Shown here piece by piece: positions 25,555 to 36,962 of a stretch of 64,000 bases of DNA. The stretch is from Rhodamnia argentea (taxonomy: Eukaryota > Streptophyta > Magnoliopsida > Myrtales > Myrtaceae). Made by a program: the position numbers and the translations under genes. The notes under the pieces are model-generated. The model did no database searches and was not told the origin of the DNA. It was given only the letters and a program-made list of their open reading frames with translations. How positions within the stretch are numbered: the stretch's first letter is position 1; each line of letters opens with the position of its first letter. The DNA is taken from positions 23,469,095 through 23,533,094 of the forward strand of contig NC_063160.1 in assembly GCF_020921035.1 (NCBI RefSeq), given 5' to 3'.

Positions 25555-27923
25555 CTAAGAAGTGCCGAACACCTGCAGACAAGAAGTCGTGCTTTAGACA
25601 ACGGTGCATAGATATGTATCTAATAAGTGTCTTGACAAAGGAAGCTTACCCCAGCCAGAATATCTTTAGAGAGACGAGGTTTATTTTGGGCTGCATTTTC
25701 AGCAACCGGTTGCTTTTGTGGGAACTGGCGAATCACCTTCACCACCGGCTGGCTGATCTGTTGCTCAGTGCTCTTCACTGAACCTTCTTGCAACTCTTGC
25801 TTCTGTAAAGCAAAACAATGACACAGAGTCAAAAGGCGAGAGACGAAAAAAAGAAATGCATCAGACACACCAGACCTAGATGAACAGCAACACCACTATG
25901 ACTGAAGTGATCGACATGAAATATATCGTTGAAAAGGGAAAAGGATAATTACATCATTTGGGAAGAGTTACAAATTTCATACTCGCACAAGATTTAGAAG
26001 AGTTACTTCTGCTACCGCATCCTCTATGGACGATAATGAGCAAGTCTTTCACCCATAACACACCCACACATACTGACGAACATGTCTCCACAACAAAAGA
26101 TACTCCAAAAAGATGTTAAGAGGGTACTTCGCATAGTCTAGGCAGATATTAAAGTATTCACACAAAGAAAACAGTACAGGTTTTTGAAATTTCCAAATTT
26201 TCAAGGATGTTAAAAGATGCTTTGCATACTCTAGCCATTGAGAATCAGTACCACTCTCCACTGTTAGACCTCCGAAATGCATTATTAAGAGTCGTGATGA
26301 GGTCTGCTCAGCCTGGTGTCACTGACTCGTCACTAGTGCCCAACTAGGAATTGCTAAGGTCTTGCAAGTACTATTAGAAAAGATCTACAAGGAGTACGGA
26401 GAAGGACCCATTACCTTCTTGAGCCGTTCTTCTATGGAGCTTAAGGCTCGGGACTGGTCGACCTTAGAAAGATAGAAATCCCGCTCCCTCTTGGCAACAG
26501 AAAGCTCTAAAGCCAGCTTCTGCTCCCGAATAGCATTCTTATAAGCTACATTACAAACATCATGATACAAAACACAATCAGCTTCAGCAGACAACAACGA
26601 GTATGGCATGAAATATCTCATTGTGCTATGTACCTATTTCTTCAGTAAGATCATCCCACTTGAATTTGCTCAAATACTTGATATTCCAGAGATCATAATA
26701 AAATGAGGACCTCTTCCTCCCTCCTAAACAGAATCAGACATGCAGAGATTAATAGTAGACACAAAGGAACATATTCAGGAAAAGCTCGTGAAAAAGGAAA
26801 AATCAACTTTTATTAGGACATACAACAACCACAAAAGAAAAGTGTATCAAACAAGAACCAGGGGCAAAAGGTGCTCTGTTTAAGTACTCAAAATATTCAC
26901 TTGTGGCAACGCACACCCACCATTGTCCAATAAAAAAACCGAAAAGTTACCTATTTGTTCACCATTTAACACGTCAGCAACTCTCTTTGCAACACTTTTC
27001 TTAGCGAACTCAACCCATCTGCAAGACAAGAACACATCAAATCAAGGTAACAACATACGTTCACAGATCATAACCTAACACCGACGGTATCCAGAAGTAG
27101 GCTTATGACTGAGGCAAGGCTAATACAGAGCCCAAAAGAAAATGCAAAACTTTTGCAAGTCCAAGGTGAATCATACCCTTCTGAGAATCCTTGTCCTCGA
27201 AAGCCACCAGCTCGTTTGCGCTTCACTTGAGCCGAAGGATCTATGATGTAGGTACAAATAGTGGTTACAACAAGCACGCCAGTTATGTTAACAAGGAGAA
27301 GCCTTACATTTCGCCAAGATGTGCTTGTCACTACTAGTACAACCAAAAGACTTCCGTCCAGAAAAACTTAACAATCCATAATTTTGAGCGGGAACAAGTT
27401 TAATCAAACATGTAGGAAGGGCATTGTATTTACCTTCGGGTGCAAGATATATCCTCTGTATTTCTCCATACTGAGAAAGAATCTGACGAAGTTTCACATG
27501 ATCCATGTGAGGAGGAATCCTGCTCAAGTAGCAGACCCCACGATTCCCTGCTTGAGCAGCCTCTTTACTCAATTGCTTCTTCTTCCTCATTTTCTTGGAC
27601 GCCTTCTCGTCCTTCGATTTTGTCTTCGTGTCCTCTGGAGGATTCACGGAACCAACATCCTCCCCTCTCGCAGTGTCGGCGCCTTCATTCTGATTACCAT
27701 CCTCTCCGTTTTCACGACCATCAATCGCACTATCAATACTTATAGCTCGTTGCTCACCATCCTCCATAGCTTCCTCTAGAAGCTTCTCTTTCCTTCTCCT
27801 TTTCCTATCCTCCTCCCTCTCATCAAAGGTGTCCAGTTTGTTTCCACTCGCCATTGCCTTAATCTCTTTCTTTTTCCTTCTCCTTTCCTTTTTGACGGCA
27901 GAATCCAAGTGTCCCTCCTCCAT
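25555..27923 (-). CDS. ESF2: Pre-rRNA processing protein ESF2/ABT1-like (RRM protein)
   Basis: Seven exons on the minus strand keep frame: 27923-27434, 27240-27177, 27018-26951, 26723-26634, 26545-26415, 25802-25650, 25572-25555 (337 aa). The ATG at 27923 is chosen because the only upstream in-frame start is TTG. Residues 1-125 are charged, with Lys/Arg nuclear-signal clusters and an acidic stretch. An RRM of the ABT1/ESF2 type starts at GVCYLSRIPPHM (129-140) and continues through GEIQRIYLAPEDPSAQ, RAGGFRGQGFSEGWVEFAKK and IGGRKRSSFYYDLWNIKYL. A basic helical tail with IREQKLALELSVAKRER follows. Yeast Esf2 and human ABT1 act in the nucleolar SSU processome for 18S rRNA maturation. A leader intron (about 27971-28164) seems present. 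Confidence 0.93.
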
Positions 27924-29398
27924 TGAAGTCGATCGCGCGTCTCGTCCTTGTTCCCTCAACGAAACCTAATACAGATGGTCAGCACAAAGTTCGGATTGAG
28001 CATCGACACAAGAGCACGGAGCTCCCCTGAGTGCTGTATCGGAATCCGGAGCTAATTTAACACAGGAATGGCTATTTCACCGAACGAAACAAGCACGTCA
28101 AGCCGTACAAAGAAAAAGCCGAAATCCGGCTCGAACCAGAAGCAGAAGCGACAGAGGCTCTCACCTTCCGGCGATGGCGCGGAGGCTTGGTTGGCTTAGG
28201 CGGCGGTCGCCGTTCGCAGAAGAGAGGGAGAGCAAGAAGCAGAGGCGACGAGTCGGCTCGAGTGCCCGCCCCGAGAAGTCATCGGTTACTTTGAAGCCGA
28301 TACAAAAGCCCATGAAAACGGTGGGTCAACAGATTAAGGCCTTCGACCAAAAAACAGATTAAGGCCCAAACAAGAACAAATTTTGGCCCAAAAGCCCACG
28401 TATTTGTTGGAAATTCTAAACGAAGTCCTTCGCTTGTTCGACTTTAGGAGGAAGTAACTTCCGCTCCAATTATTACGTAAAAAATGAATGATTTAAAAAA
28501 TAATTTTTTAAAAATAATCTCTCTTATTCCTCACAAATATGAATAAATGAAAAATATTTCCTTTGTTCACAAAAATAATTAAATATAAATAGTTGTCAAT
28601 AATAAAGACGTTTTTTTTATGGATTAGTCATTTAAAGTGTTATAAACGATTGTTTTCTGGGAAAATGTTTCTTAATTCACTCGTTTTTTTACGAAACATG
28701 TGGAGCCTTCATTTTCATCGTGTTTTTGTTTTTTTGGTTTTATCGTGTTTATCTCCACTGCTTATCACCCGATAAATCCAGTTTATCTCTTTGGTCTTTT
28801 TTTCTTTTCCCCTTTGGATGTCACTTCTCTCTTTTATGTACACTTGTGCGTGGTGCTCGTGAGAATCAAACCTCGGATCCAGTACTCTCAGGCTCCACCC
28901 CTATCCCTTTCCAAGCAAGGCCGCATGCATGTTGGTAGGTCATAATGCGCTCTATATCATGTACGTCGACTCAACGTACGTCATAGGCTGAACAAATATG
29001 ATCACGAGATGCCCGATCTTTATCGAGTTGAATCATGTAACCGACTAGCATTGTACGGAACCGCCAGATCAGGATCGCAGGATGCGCAGCCTTTGTAACT
29101 TGAGGTCTTGTTATTTGCCCTGGCGTTGTGGCTCAAGATTTTCTTGGGTGCTAATTACACGTATAAATTGAGGACGAATCTTCCATAAGGACGACAAATT
29201 TATCTGCTGTAATATATCCATCTACAGAGTTGACGAAGGTTTGGCATTGCCGTTGGGAAATCGATCCAATATTAAAATTTTCGGGTCGGATCACATTTGA
29301 TTTGGACCCTTTTTTGCACGAACAAATGGGCTAGAGACCCTACGCGATGGAAAACAAACCAGCGACGATTATTTCCGGAAGCATGAAAAGGTTTCTAC
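27924..29398. other. ESF2 promoter/leader and spacer
   Basis: Near 28165 the minus strand has a donor (GGAAG|GTGAGAG), and at about 27970 an acceptor (TATTAG|GTTTC), so a non-coding leader exon of ESF2 probably lies at about 28165-28260. Beyond 28400 the DNA is AT-rich. A plus-strand open frame at 28174-28362 overlaps the leader and is not supported. Confidence 0.5.
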
Positions 29399-29854
29399 TC
29401 AATAACGAGCGAATCTCTGGACGGAGACCTTCGGAGACGATCCATGGCCTCCGACGCCGTACGCACGACCTCGTTCGCCGGCGGCGGATCGCTCCAAGTG
29501 CTTCTTCACCGGCGTCGGGTTCACCTGGAGGAACAGGTAGTTGCCGGCGAAGAGGTCGCCGAAGTGCGACTGGCTCTCCTTCAGCCTCCTCAGCACCTTG
29601 GCGCACGAGACCCTGGCCGCCCTCACTAGCCTCGCCCGCCTCCTCAGGAGCCTCCTCAACCCGGGGACCCGGAGCTTGAACCTCCTCTTGACACCGACCC
29701 TCTTGAGCCTCGCGTACCACAGCTTGGACCTCACGATCGCCCTGTATCTCTCGAAGACGTGGCCGTCGAGGACGAGGCCCCCGGCATCGCCGTCGCCGTC
29801 GCCGTCGCCCTCTGTTTTCAGTCTCTGGTATGGGAATTTGGCGGCGGAGGCCAT
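29399..29854 (-). CDS. Small basic plant protein of unknown function
   Basis: An intronless frame of 151 aa read from the ATG at 29854 to TGA at 29399-29401. I do not know its function. It starts MASAAKFPYQRLK, has a Gly-Asp simple repeat (residues 16-23), then a strongly basic stretch (about 49-92, repeated Arg-Arg and Leu-Arg), followed by the most conserved-looking segment KESQSHFGDLFAGNYLF and LQVNPTP (about 92-115). No signal peptide or clear membrane helix is present. Similar small proteins with an 'HFGDLFAGNYLF' motif are, as I recall, found across angiosperms without assigned role. The codons are much more GC-rich than the flanks, supporting a real gene. Upstream in-frame codons reach 29992, but MASAAKFPYQR is the more natural start. 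Confidence 0.72.
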   Translation of the reverse strand: MASAAKFPYQRLKTEGDGDGDGDAGGLVLDGHVFERYRAIVRSKLWYARLKRVGVKRRFKLRVPGLRRLLRRRARLVRAARVSCAKVLRRLKESQSHFGDLFAGNYLFLQVNPTPVKKHLERSAAGERGRAYGVGGHGSSPKVSVQRFARY

Positions 29855-30727
29855 GAGAAACAGAGAGGGAGGGAGGGAGACGGGGGTTGAAATGTCGCTA
29901 GCTGGAGAGGATGGATCACTTGCAGAAGTTGGATTCGTGGGGATGAAGGATTTTACCTTGAGGTTGAGCTCGCAGAGGCAGTTGAGTCGCATTAAATGCC
30001 GAGAGCAATTGGTTTTCGATAGACCAAGGTGTTATTGCAGCAACTGTCGATCAGCATGTCTGGTGGCTGTCTCTGTCCGAAAGGTTTTTATGTAGTTCCC
30101 CGCTATTTTAATCCCTTGAAGCCGATTTGATTTCGGCCGGCCATTATGAGGGCCGATGTTAATGCTTATCGACTCAACTGACATTGACCGGACTAGCATC
30201 GACTCAGCTATCGGTCGATGGACTGGACGGAAACCCATCCCTGCCTTCTCGACTTGATTCTATTGGCTTCTCGGAGTGAATATTGTCGCTTGCCCGTCAT
30301 CAAAATCGAATCATGTGTGCTAGCAAACATACCATTTATTCCTTCCTTGTTGACAACGTATTGCATTAATTGGTCCGTACCCGTAATTAGGTTCGCGCTG
30401 TTTTGTCGATGACCTTGATTTATCTCGCTGGGGCCGACTCAATTGACATCATCAATTCTTATTAATTTTAACTCTTTGACATCCTTCGACCAAAACCAAA
30501 AAAAACTCTTTGACTTCCGAGTTGACTTTTTTAGGGCGCCGACAGATAATCCAGTGAAGGGGGTCTGAGCCTTTGTGCTGGCGCTCGAGGATGGGTCACC
30601 AGTGCCACGGTTCAGACTATTGGCATGTGATGACCCAACGATCCAATAACGATCGCCAGAACTAACCAAGGGCAATAAGAGGGGCCGGCCGTGTAGTGAT
30701 TAGGCTAACTAGGGATGTCCATGGTAA
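29855..30727. other. Spacer, no gene seen
   Basis: 5' flank of the small basic-protein gene plus spacer with no recognisable coding or repeat structure. Confidence 0.5.
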
Positions 30728-32070
30728 CATAACATTTTTTAAAGTGGATTTCTGCATTAGAAATATTTTTGGAGCAGAAATCCATTTGGTAATTTAACTT
30801 TTGAAACAGAAATTCATTTGGTAAAGAATTTTACTTCTCAAAGAAATTTCTATTCCTAAAGTGAATTGTTACTTCAAAAGTTGTTTTTCCTCCAATTTAA
30901 GAAGTTAAAAAAAAAAAATTGATTTTCGACTCAAGAAATACTTATCGCCTCACCCTCTTTTCGATAACGCCCGCCTTCGCCTGAGGCCGACCTCCATCAC
31001 CGCCCACGCCACTCTCGACCATCACCGGCCACCAATTGCCGCCGCCGACCTCCATCGGCCGCCCCCATCGCCGCCAACCACCGACTATTGCTCGCCGCCG
31101 CCCAACGCAGACCTCCATCGGTTGCCGCCCCCCGCCAGCCACCGCCGACCACCGTCAAAGGCCACCACCACCCTTTGCCAACCGCCGCCTACCACCGACC
31201 TCCACCGGCCACCACCCATCGCCGCCCGCAACCATCCCCAACCATTGCTAGCGGCCGCCCACCACCGACTTCCACCGCCCGCCACCCATAATTGCCCGTG
31301 ACCACCGCTAACCACTAACCATCTCCCGTCGCCTACCTTCGCCAGCTGCCGCACCTCGCCGACCACTACCAACTGCAGACCATCGCCACAACCCACCACC
31401 ACCCTGCGCCAACCACCAACCATCGCAGCTTGCAACCACCACCAACCACCGACCATTGCTCGTCGCCGCCCATCGTAGACCTTCACCGATTGTCACCCCC
31501 CGCCGACCACCGTCGGTCGTTAGCAACCGCCGACCACCGTTGCAACCCACCACCACCCTCCTCCGACCTCCGCCCACCTGCGACCTCCATTGGCTACCAC
31601 CTATCACGCGCTGCGACCACCTCCGACCATCGCTTGTCGCCGCCCATCGTAAACCTCCACCGGTCCCCCCGGGGCGACCACTACCGCAACCCATCACCAC
31701 CTTTCGCCGCCAACACTAGCTAACAACCATTGTCGCCAACCATTGACCACCACCCACCCCACTGCCGCATCCCGTTGTAGTAGTCAAGTCGCCATCTCTG
31801 GCCACCGAAGTAAAAGTTAAGTAATATTTTTTTATTTTTAAAAGGCAAATTATATTTTTTAACTAAAAAATTTTTAAAAATGAAGTAGAAATTTTTCGAC
31901 CGCCGACAATAATTTTTATAGAAGATTTTGTGTTAATAATGTTTCAGAAGTGAAAATTTTCAACAATTACTAAACGAATTTCTCTTATCAAAAATCAAAT
32001 TTTGAAGTAGAAGTAGAAATATCAACTTCTGATCGGAAGTTGATTTCTGAAGTAGAAGTATTGCTAGGTG
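30728..32070. mobile_element. Probable TIR element with large CCACCGCC core
   Basis: The left arm contains 'gcagaaatccatttggtaat' and 'agaaattcatttggtaaaga'. The right arm, on the minus strand, contains 'agaaattcgtttagtaattg' and 'ttctacttcagaaatcaact'. These imperfect inverted arms resemble 'tttggtaac' elements elsewhere (about 39990 and 44640). The core 30953-31805 is an expanded CCACCGCC block. The termini and target duplication could not be fixed, so the boundaries are approximate. Confidence 0.5.
30953..31805. repeat. CCACCGCC block with higher-order repeat
   Basis: About 850 bp of CCACCG/CCGCC triplets. Within it a longer unit recurs at about 31081, 31449 and 31624, each opening with 'ccga(c/t)(c/t)at(t/c)gct' followed by 'gccgcccatcgtagacc'-like text and 'ccaccaccacc'. 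The open frames on both strands are composition artefacts. Confidence 0.75.
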
Positions 32071-33578
32071 CAATCGAGGGCATGTTTGCGACAATCTTGG
32101 ATTGATTGGAAGGACGTACAATTGACTAACGATGTCGAAGATGCTGGCCAATGGTGACTCGACGCCATCACTTAGAGAAAACTAGGGATGAGACGGCGAT
32201 AACTCGGGCTCGAGGGAAGTTGAGCGAGGACCAACTTGGGGTCTCGAAGACCAAATTTAGAGCAATGACTCGTGGCGGTGGTTCGAAATCAGGCAAATGT
32301 GATGTACCAATGCATTTCGGCTTTCAAGAACAAAAATTTGTGGGAACATAAATTCCCCCTCAGATCGTGAACGCATTTTCGGTCTTCTAGGTCTTTCAAT
32401 AACTGAATAAATTCAATAAGAACCTGTAGGAACAGCCATCCGTCCACCTAAAAACGCGAAAACCCGGGCTAACCCCTTTAAGATAGACATCTTCGGAGGT
32501 CGGTAGGCTCTCAGGGCGCAGAAATCCGACGTGAAAATGCCGCCGCCGGACTTGGCGGATTCACAAGGCAAACGTTAAGTATGAAAGATGCAAAGACTTT
32601 ATGGTTCCGTGCAGGAAGACAACTACCAATGTTTTTCCTTGTTTAGGTGATTAAGAAGCACATGAATTGAATGGAGAGAAGAACTCCGCAATCACCCTCC
32701 TCCCTGTTTTCGACGCCCCACTTGAATTCGCAGAAACGGGCCTTCGGCTTCCAATGCCACAATTAAATTGATACGATAGCTTCTTCAAGTCCTCACTTCA
32801 CAAAGTCATTAATTCTGTCGAATTAATTGGCAACATTGACCCCAAAGTCAAAACAGTCCTCAATATGGACCCCGAGCCTCGATAGCTTTTGACACTACCA
32901 ACACAGATGTATGTCCAAATACAGGTGGAGTCGTCCGCCCGGTGTTCAACATCGGATCAAAAAGCAAAGAACCAGAACCGTCCAGGCTGAGATCTATTGA
33001 ACGACCGTGACCCGTTACCTTTACATTCATCGACGGAAAGATTATAAGGACGAGATCCCTCTCGGGAATAGAATCGTCCGTGCAAAAATACAACCCGAGA
33101 TTGGCAAATCGATCCAAGAAGAGAAGAGGAAAAAACAAAGAAAGTAGGGTGACGAGTCCTCATCATCAACCGGGCCCTTTGCAGCAAACAATAAATGAGG
33201 TTGGTTCAGACTGAATTGAATGGAACAGCACATCAATACAGCAAACTACCCAATGAATAAACAGGCAGCAAAGACAAGACCCACGAACTTTTATTTCTCT
33301 CAAGCATGTATCATTTACGGTCTACAACTGATCTTGCCCTTTTTGTGCTGGCAAGCAATCGATACCCAACATCTATCGACAAAATCAATAAACAAATAAG
33401 ATTAGGCTGAGGTCATTATATACAGAGAGGGCAGCAAATCCCGAATAAACAACCGATGCAGAAGGGTCTTCTCATGGAAGCAATGCTGAAGGAACAAACC
33501 CACGGCAGCCTCTACAACTTGGATAGTGAACACTGGAAAAATTTGCTGAATCGCGGCGAATGGGAGAAAACCCTATTG
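32071..33578. other. Spacer and RGLG 3' flank, no gene seen
   Basis: Mixed-composition DNA. Minus-strand frames at 32860-33236 have no motif I recognise and no splice context. The right end should contain the RGLG 3' UTR. Confidence 0.45.
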
Positions 33579-36500
33579 CTAGTAGAGCTTTATCCTAGTA
33601 TGGATCGCGCTTCGACAAATGGGGCACACCTGAAGATCTTGCCCACACTCACAGCATGTCTGTCATAAGAAAAATTTCATGTTGACAGTCAGCATAACCA
33701 TGTGTCACCACAGAGAGAGAGAGAGATGCAAAAATAAAAATAAAATAATACCTGATGCCCACAGCCAAAAGCCATGTCTTTCACATTTGTAAAGCAAATA
33801 GGGCAAAGCTGCACGACGTGGCATAAAATGAGTCAGCTAACTTTAGAACCAGTCAATCAAGTAAGAAGATCGATTCGAGCGCACTATATCTCCCTTGACA
33901 AGGAACTCCAAATTGAACACCAGTTAGAGCATGCAATACAATCGCTAGTTAACTTAATGAAGATTAACCAAAGGAAGAACAGAAAGAATTCGAGGAAACA
34001 TCGCCCTTTTCGCACATTCCTTCTGCTTTCTAAAATGTCGAGCAATATAATGGGAACATTGCAATAGCACCCTAGTTGATGGCATTCCTTTCTGTGGCAG
34101 GCACTCAAGGAACCACAGGGCACTCCATACGGAGCAAGGAAGTTTTAGGGATGAGATGCCCAGAAAAAACTTAGAAACCGGGATTTTAGGCAAATGTAGG
34201 CATCAGCAAATGCCTTAATCAATGACAAGCTCATTGAGGAAACAGAGCGGTTATCCAAAGCCATTAAAGTATTATTTCCCGACAAGGAACTTGTGAAGCA
34301 GCATATTCTCAACATGTAGTCGGCACATTAGAACACTGAAAATAGAAACATTTTGAAAAACAGAGAGATTTGAACTCTAATACCTGGTCATCATTAGTAG
34401 AACTTGGAGCAGATGGAGCTGTGCCAGTTGGCTGGCTATCCTGGGGATAAGGTGGAACAGTTGGCTGGGAGATTGTTGGATGGTAATCTTCATAATAAGG
34501 TGGAACACTTGGTTGAGAGGTTGGCAGATAGCTATCTCTGTAATAAGGGGGAGCACTTGGCTGAGAGATGGTTGGACGGGAAGGCTTCGACATACCAGTG
34601 GATGGTGTACCGGATACAGGCGGTGGGAGAGGAACCCTCTGAGAAACATTTCTCTTCTGACTACTCATATGTAAAAAAACGAATCAGAAGATCTGATTTC
34701 CAAAGAGTAACTTTGCAACCAAGCCAAAAACGATCAAACAAGCACACACAATAAACAACTAGATGTATTCCTCTTACCCAAGTAAATTAAGCTCAATAGT
34801 TGCCCTGTACTGAGAAGGAATTTCCATTAAGGCTGAAAGAGCAAATTCTGTCTCCTTTCTTGTAGGCGCCACATTCTTCGACATAATTTGGGTAAAATTG
34901 ACAAACTAGAGCAGGAGGAAGAGGGGGGAAGAATAGAATGTTCCCAGTCAACAAATTTTTAAAAAAAAATAAAATAAATAAACCTCATATAAAATATTAC
35001 TGAGAAAGAACAATCATGCTCAATACCACATACCTGGAAATTATCAAATGCTCGAGCAGGAATATTGTCATCGAAGTCCTGCATCGTGTCCCAGGGCCCA
35101 TCTCCTACCCCAACTAATATGATTGAAAGAGGCAACTTGCTGCAGAAAACAAGCATATAAGATAAAAAACAATGGACAGAAAAAAGGTAGAGACTTCATC
35201 AGTTATTCTCTATATATATACCTCGCTTCAACAATTGCTTCAACTGTCTTCCTCTCCTGTGGACTTAGTTGGCCTTGTTCAGTGTCAACGCTCCGAGTCA
35301 CCTGCAGCAACCAGCTCATTAGACTCAGAAGATATAATTGTAAGCATGTAACAACGTATACAACAGTCAACAAGGGCATAGTAACACAACCCCTGAAAAG
35401 GTATGTAAGCCAATAGCTTTGGAAACATGCACCTGTCCATCAGCAATAATCACTAAGACATGGTACTGCCCACCACTTTGCTCAACAATTGTCATGGCCA
35501 TCTCTATAATTGGTGCAAAAGAAGTAGGTCCTATGATCAGAGATAGCCAAAAGAAAAAAGGTTAATACTAATAAAAATAACAAATGAATTAATGAATAAA
35601 AACCATTCAGTATAAAGACTGTTAGATCAGCCTTTCTCCAACCAATGCGCTTTACAGCACAATGAGCTAAAAAATAAGAATCACCTGCAAGCCTCAAATG
35701 AGGAACTATTTCCCTGTAATGGTGCAAAACTTCTTCAAAACCATTACAAAATCTCTCATCTGGGTAGAAGCTGAAGACATCTTGGTCGTGCGTCGATGCT
35801 GGCATGAGAAAGCAAGACTCGCCATTTTTAGAGCTCAAATAACAATATTTGCAGGAAAAAATTAAAGTACTAGATCCATTCTACATACCATCTCCAAACC
35901 CAAAACAAGGAATCATGTTATCATCATCAAAAGTAGCCAAGGTTCTCCCTATAATCGATATCGCTTGTTCGTAGGGGTTAGGACCATTGCTAACATCATG
36001 CAGGCTGCGCTTGTTAAATGACTTTGCACCTACATTACAAACAAGTCTCAGCATTCAGAAAGGAACGAGAGTGACGATGGGCCGAGAAAGAAGCATCGAA
36101 TGTAAAACCTCACCCGTCCACTCATTGCTCTTAGTAAAGTCAATACCGACAATAAGGTTGGAAGACTCGAGACCAGCACGTGCAAGAGCCCCAGTAACCT
36201 AAAACATCACAATTAAGAAAAAAGAGTCAATAGAAAGAAAAAGCCTCATACTCTTAGAAAATGCAACAAAGAACTAGACCAACATGACAAACTATTGTCA
36301 CCCAAAAACTCCATACACCAAACAAGTTTAGGTCCTGAGATAAGCAGCCCTTACGTCAGCCAAGCATTTATAGAGCTCATCTATCAACCACTTGAAAAGT
36401 TTGAAGTAGCTGTTCCATCTCATAAGATGCTGAATAAGGCAACTAAAGAGAGAGCAATAATCGACTATGTGACATGTGAAAGGATCAACACAAGGAATCC

Positions 36501-36962
36501 ATTGGTGTGGTTACAACAGAAGCAAGCTCCATTTCCATGTCTATATTGCAGAGAAAGCCACATCATGAGAATTTCACTTACTGGCATGAACACAACTACC
36601 AATCACAGGGCAACAATTTCAATCCAAAATCTCACCTCTTCCAGGGAATTGAAACTATCCGCGATCCTCGAATACCTCTTGTCTAGCCTTCTCCGGTTAT
36701 TGCGTGCTTGACCGCCGCCATACCCGTTCTCCTGAGGTGGCGGATAATACTGCTGCGGCGGAGGATAAGCCATCTGCGGCGGGGGATACGCCATCTGCGG
36801 CGGGGGATACGCCGTCTGTGGCGGCGGATCGCTCACGCTCTCTTGACGGTACAGAGGAGGCTGTGCATACCCGTACTGCGAATCCAAAGGAGATGAAGTC
36901 CGACGGTGCGATGAGTTTGAATTCTCTTCCCAACTATCCTCTGTGGAAAGCCTAGCCCCCAT
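33579..36962 (-). CDS. RGLG2: RGLG-type E3 ubiquitin ligase (copine/vWA + RING)
   Basis: Eleven minus-strand exons keep frame: 36962-36636, 36198-36114, 36029-35889, 35798-35685, 35530-35433, 35301-35222, 35139-35034, 34905-34778, 34663-34384, 33808-33752, 33659-33579 (498 aa). The start MGARLS fits N-myristoylation at Gly2, known for Arabidopsis RGLGs, which act at the plasma membrane. Residues 45-80 contain repeats of YPPPQ. A copine/von Willebrand A domain (about 110-390) has the MIDAS-type D129-x-T-x-S133 in [11 protein letters not shown] Pro/Ser/Tyr-rich linker (about 395-453) precedes a C-terminal RING with CPIC (455-458), CGH (469-471), CCEC and CPIC (484-487), ending TRIKLY. RGLG1/2 make Lys63 chains with UBC13 and act in hormone and drought signalling. 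The linker is longer and more repetitive than I remember for Arabidopsis. Confidence 0.95.

Noticed and set aside
28174-28362. 62-codon Arg-rich plus-strand frame
   Set aside because: Overlaps the ESF2 leader exon and its donor. No homology recognised.
30942-31723. Several 60-133 codon frames on both strands
   Set aside because: Same low-complexity cause within the 30728 element. No start context or motif.
32860-33236. Overlapping minus-strand frames possibly forming a gene
   Set aside because: No recognisable domain, the three frames overlap each other, and the region lies downstream of RGLG where UTR and spacer are expected.
36704-36955. 83-codon plus-strand frame with '[14 protein letters not shown]' repeats
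   Set aside because: Antisense reading of the YPPPQ repeats in RGLG exon 1.
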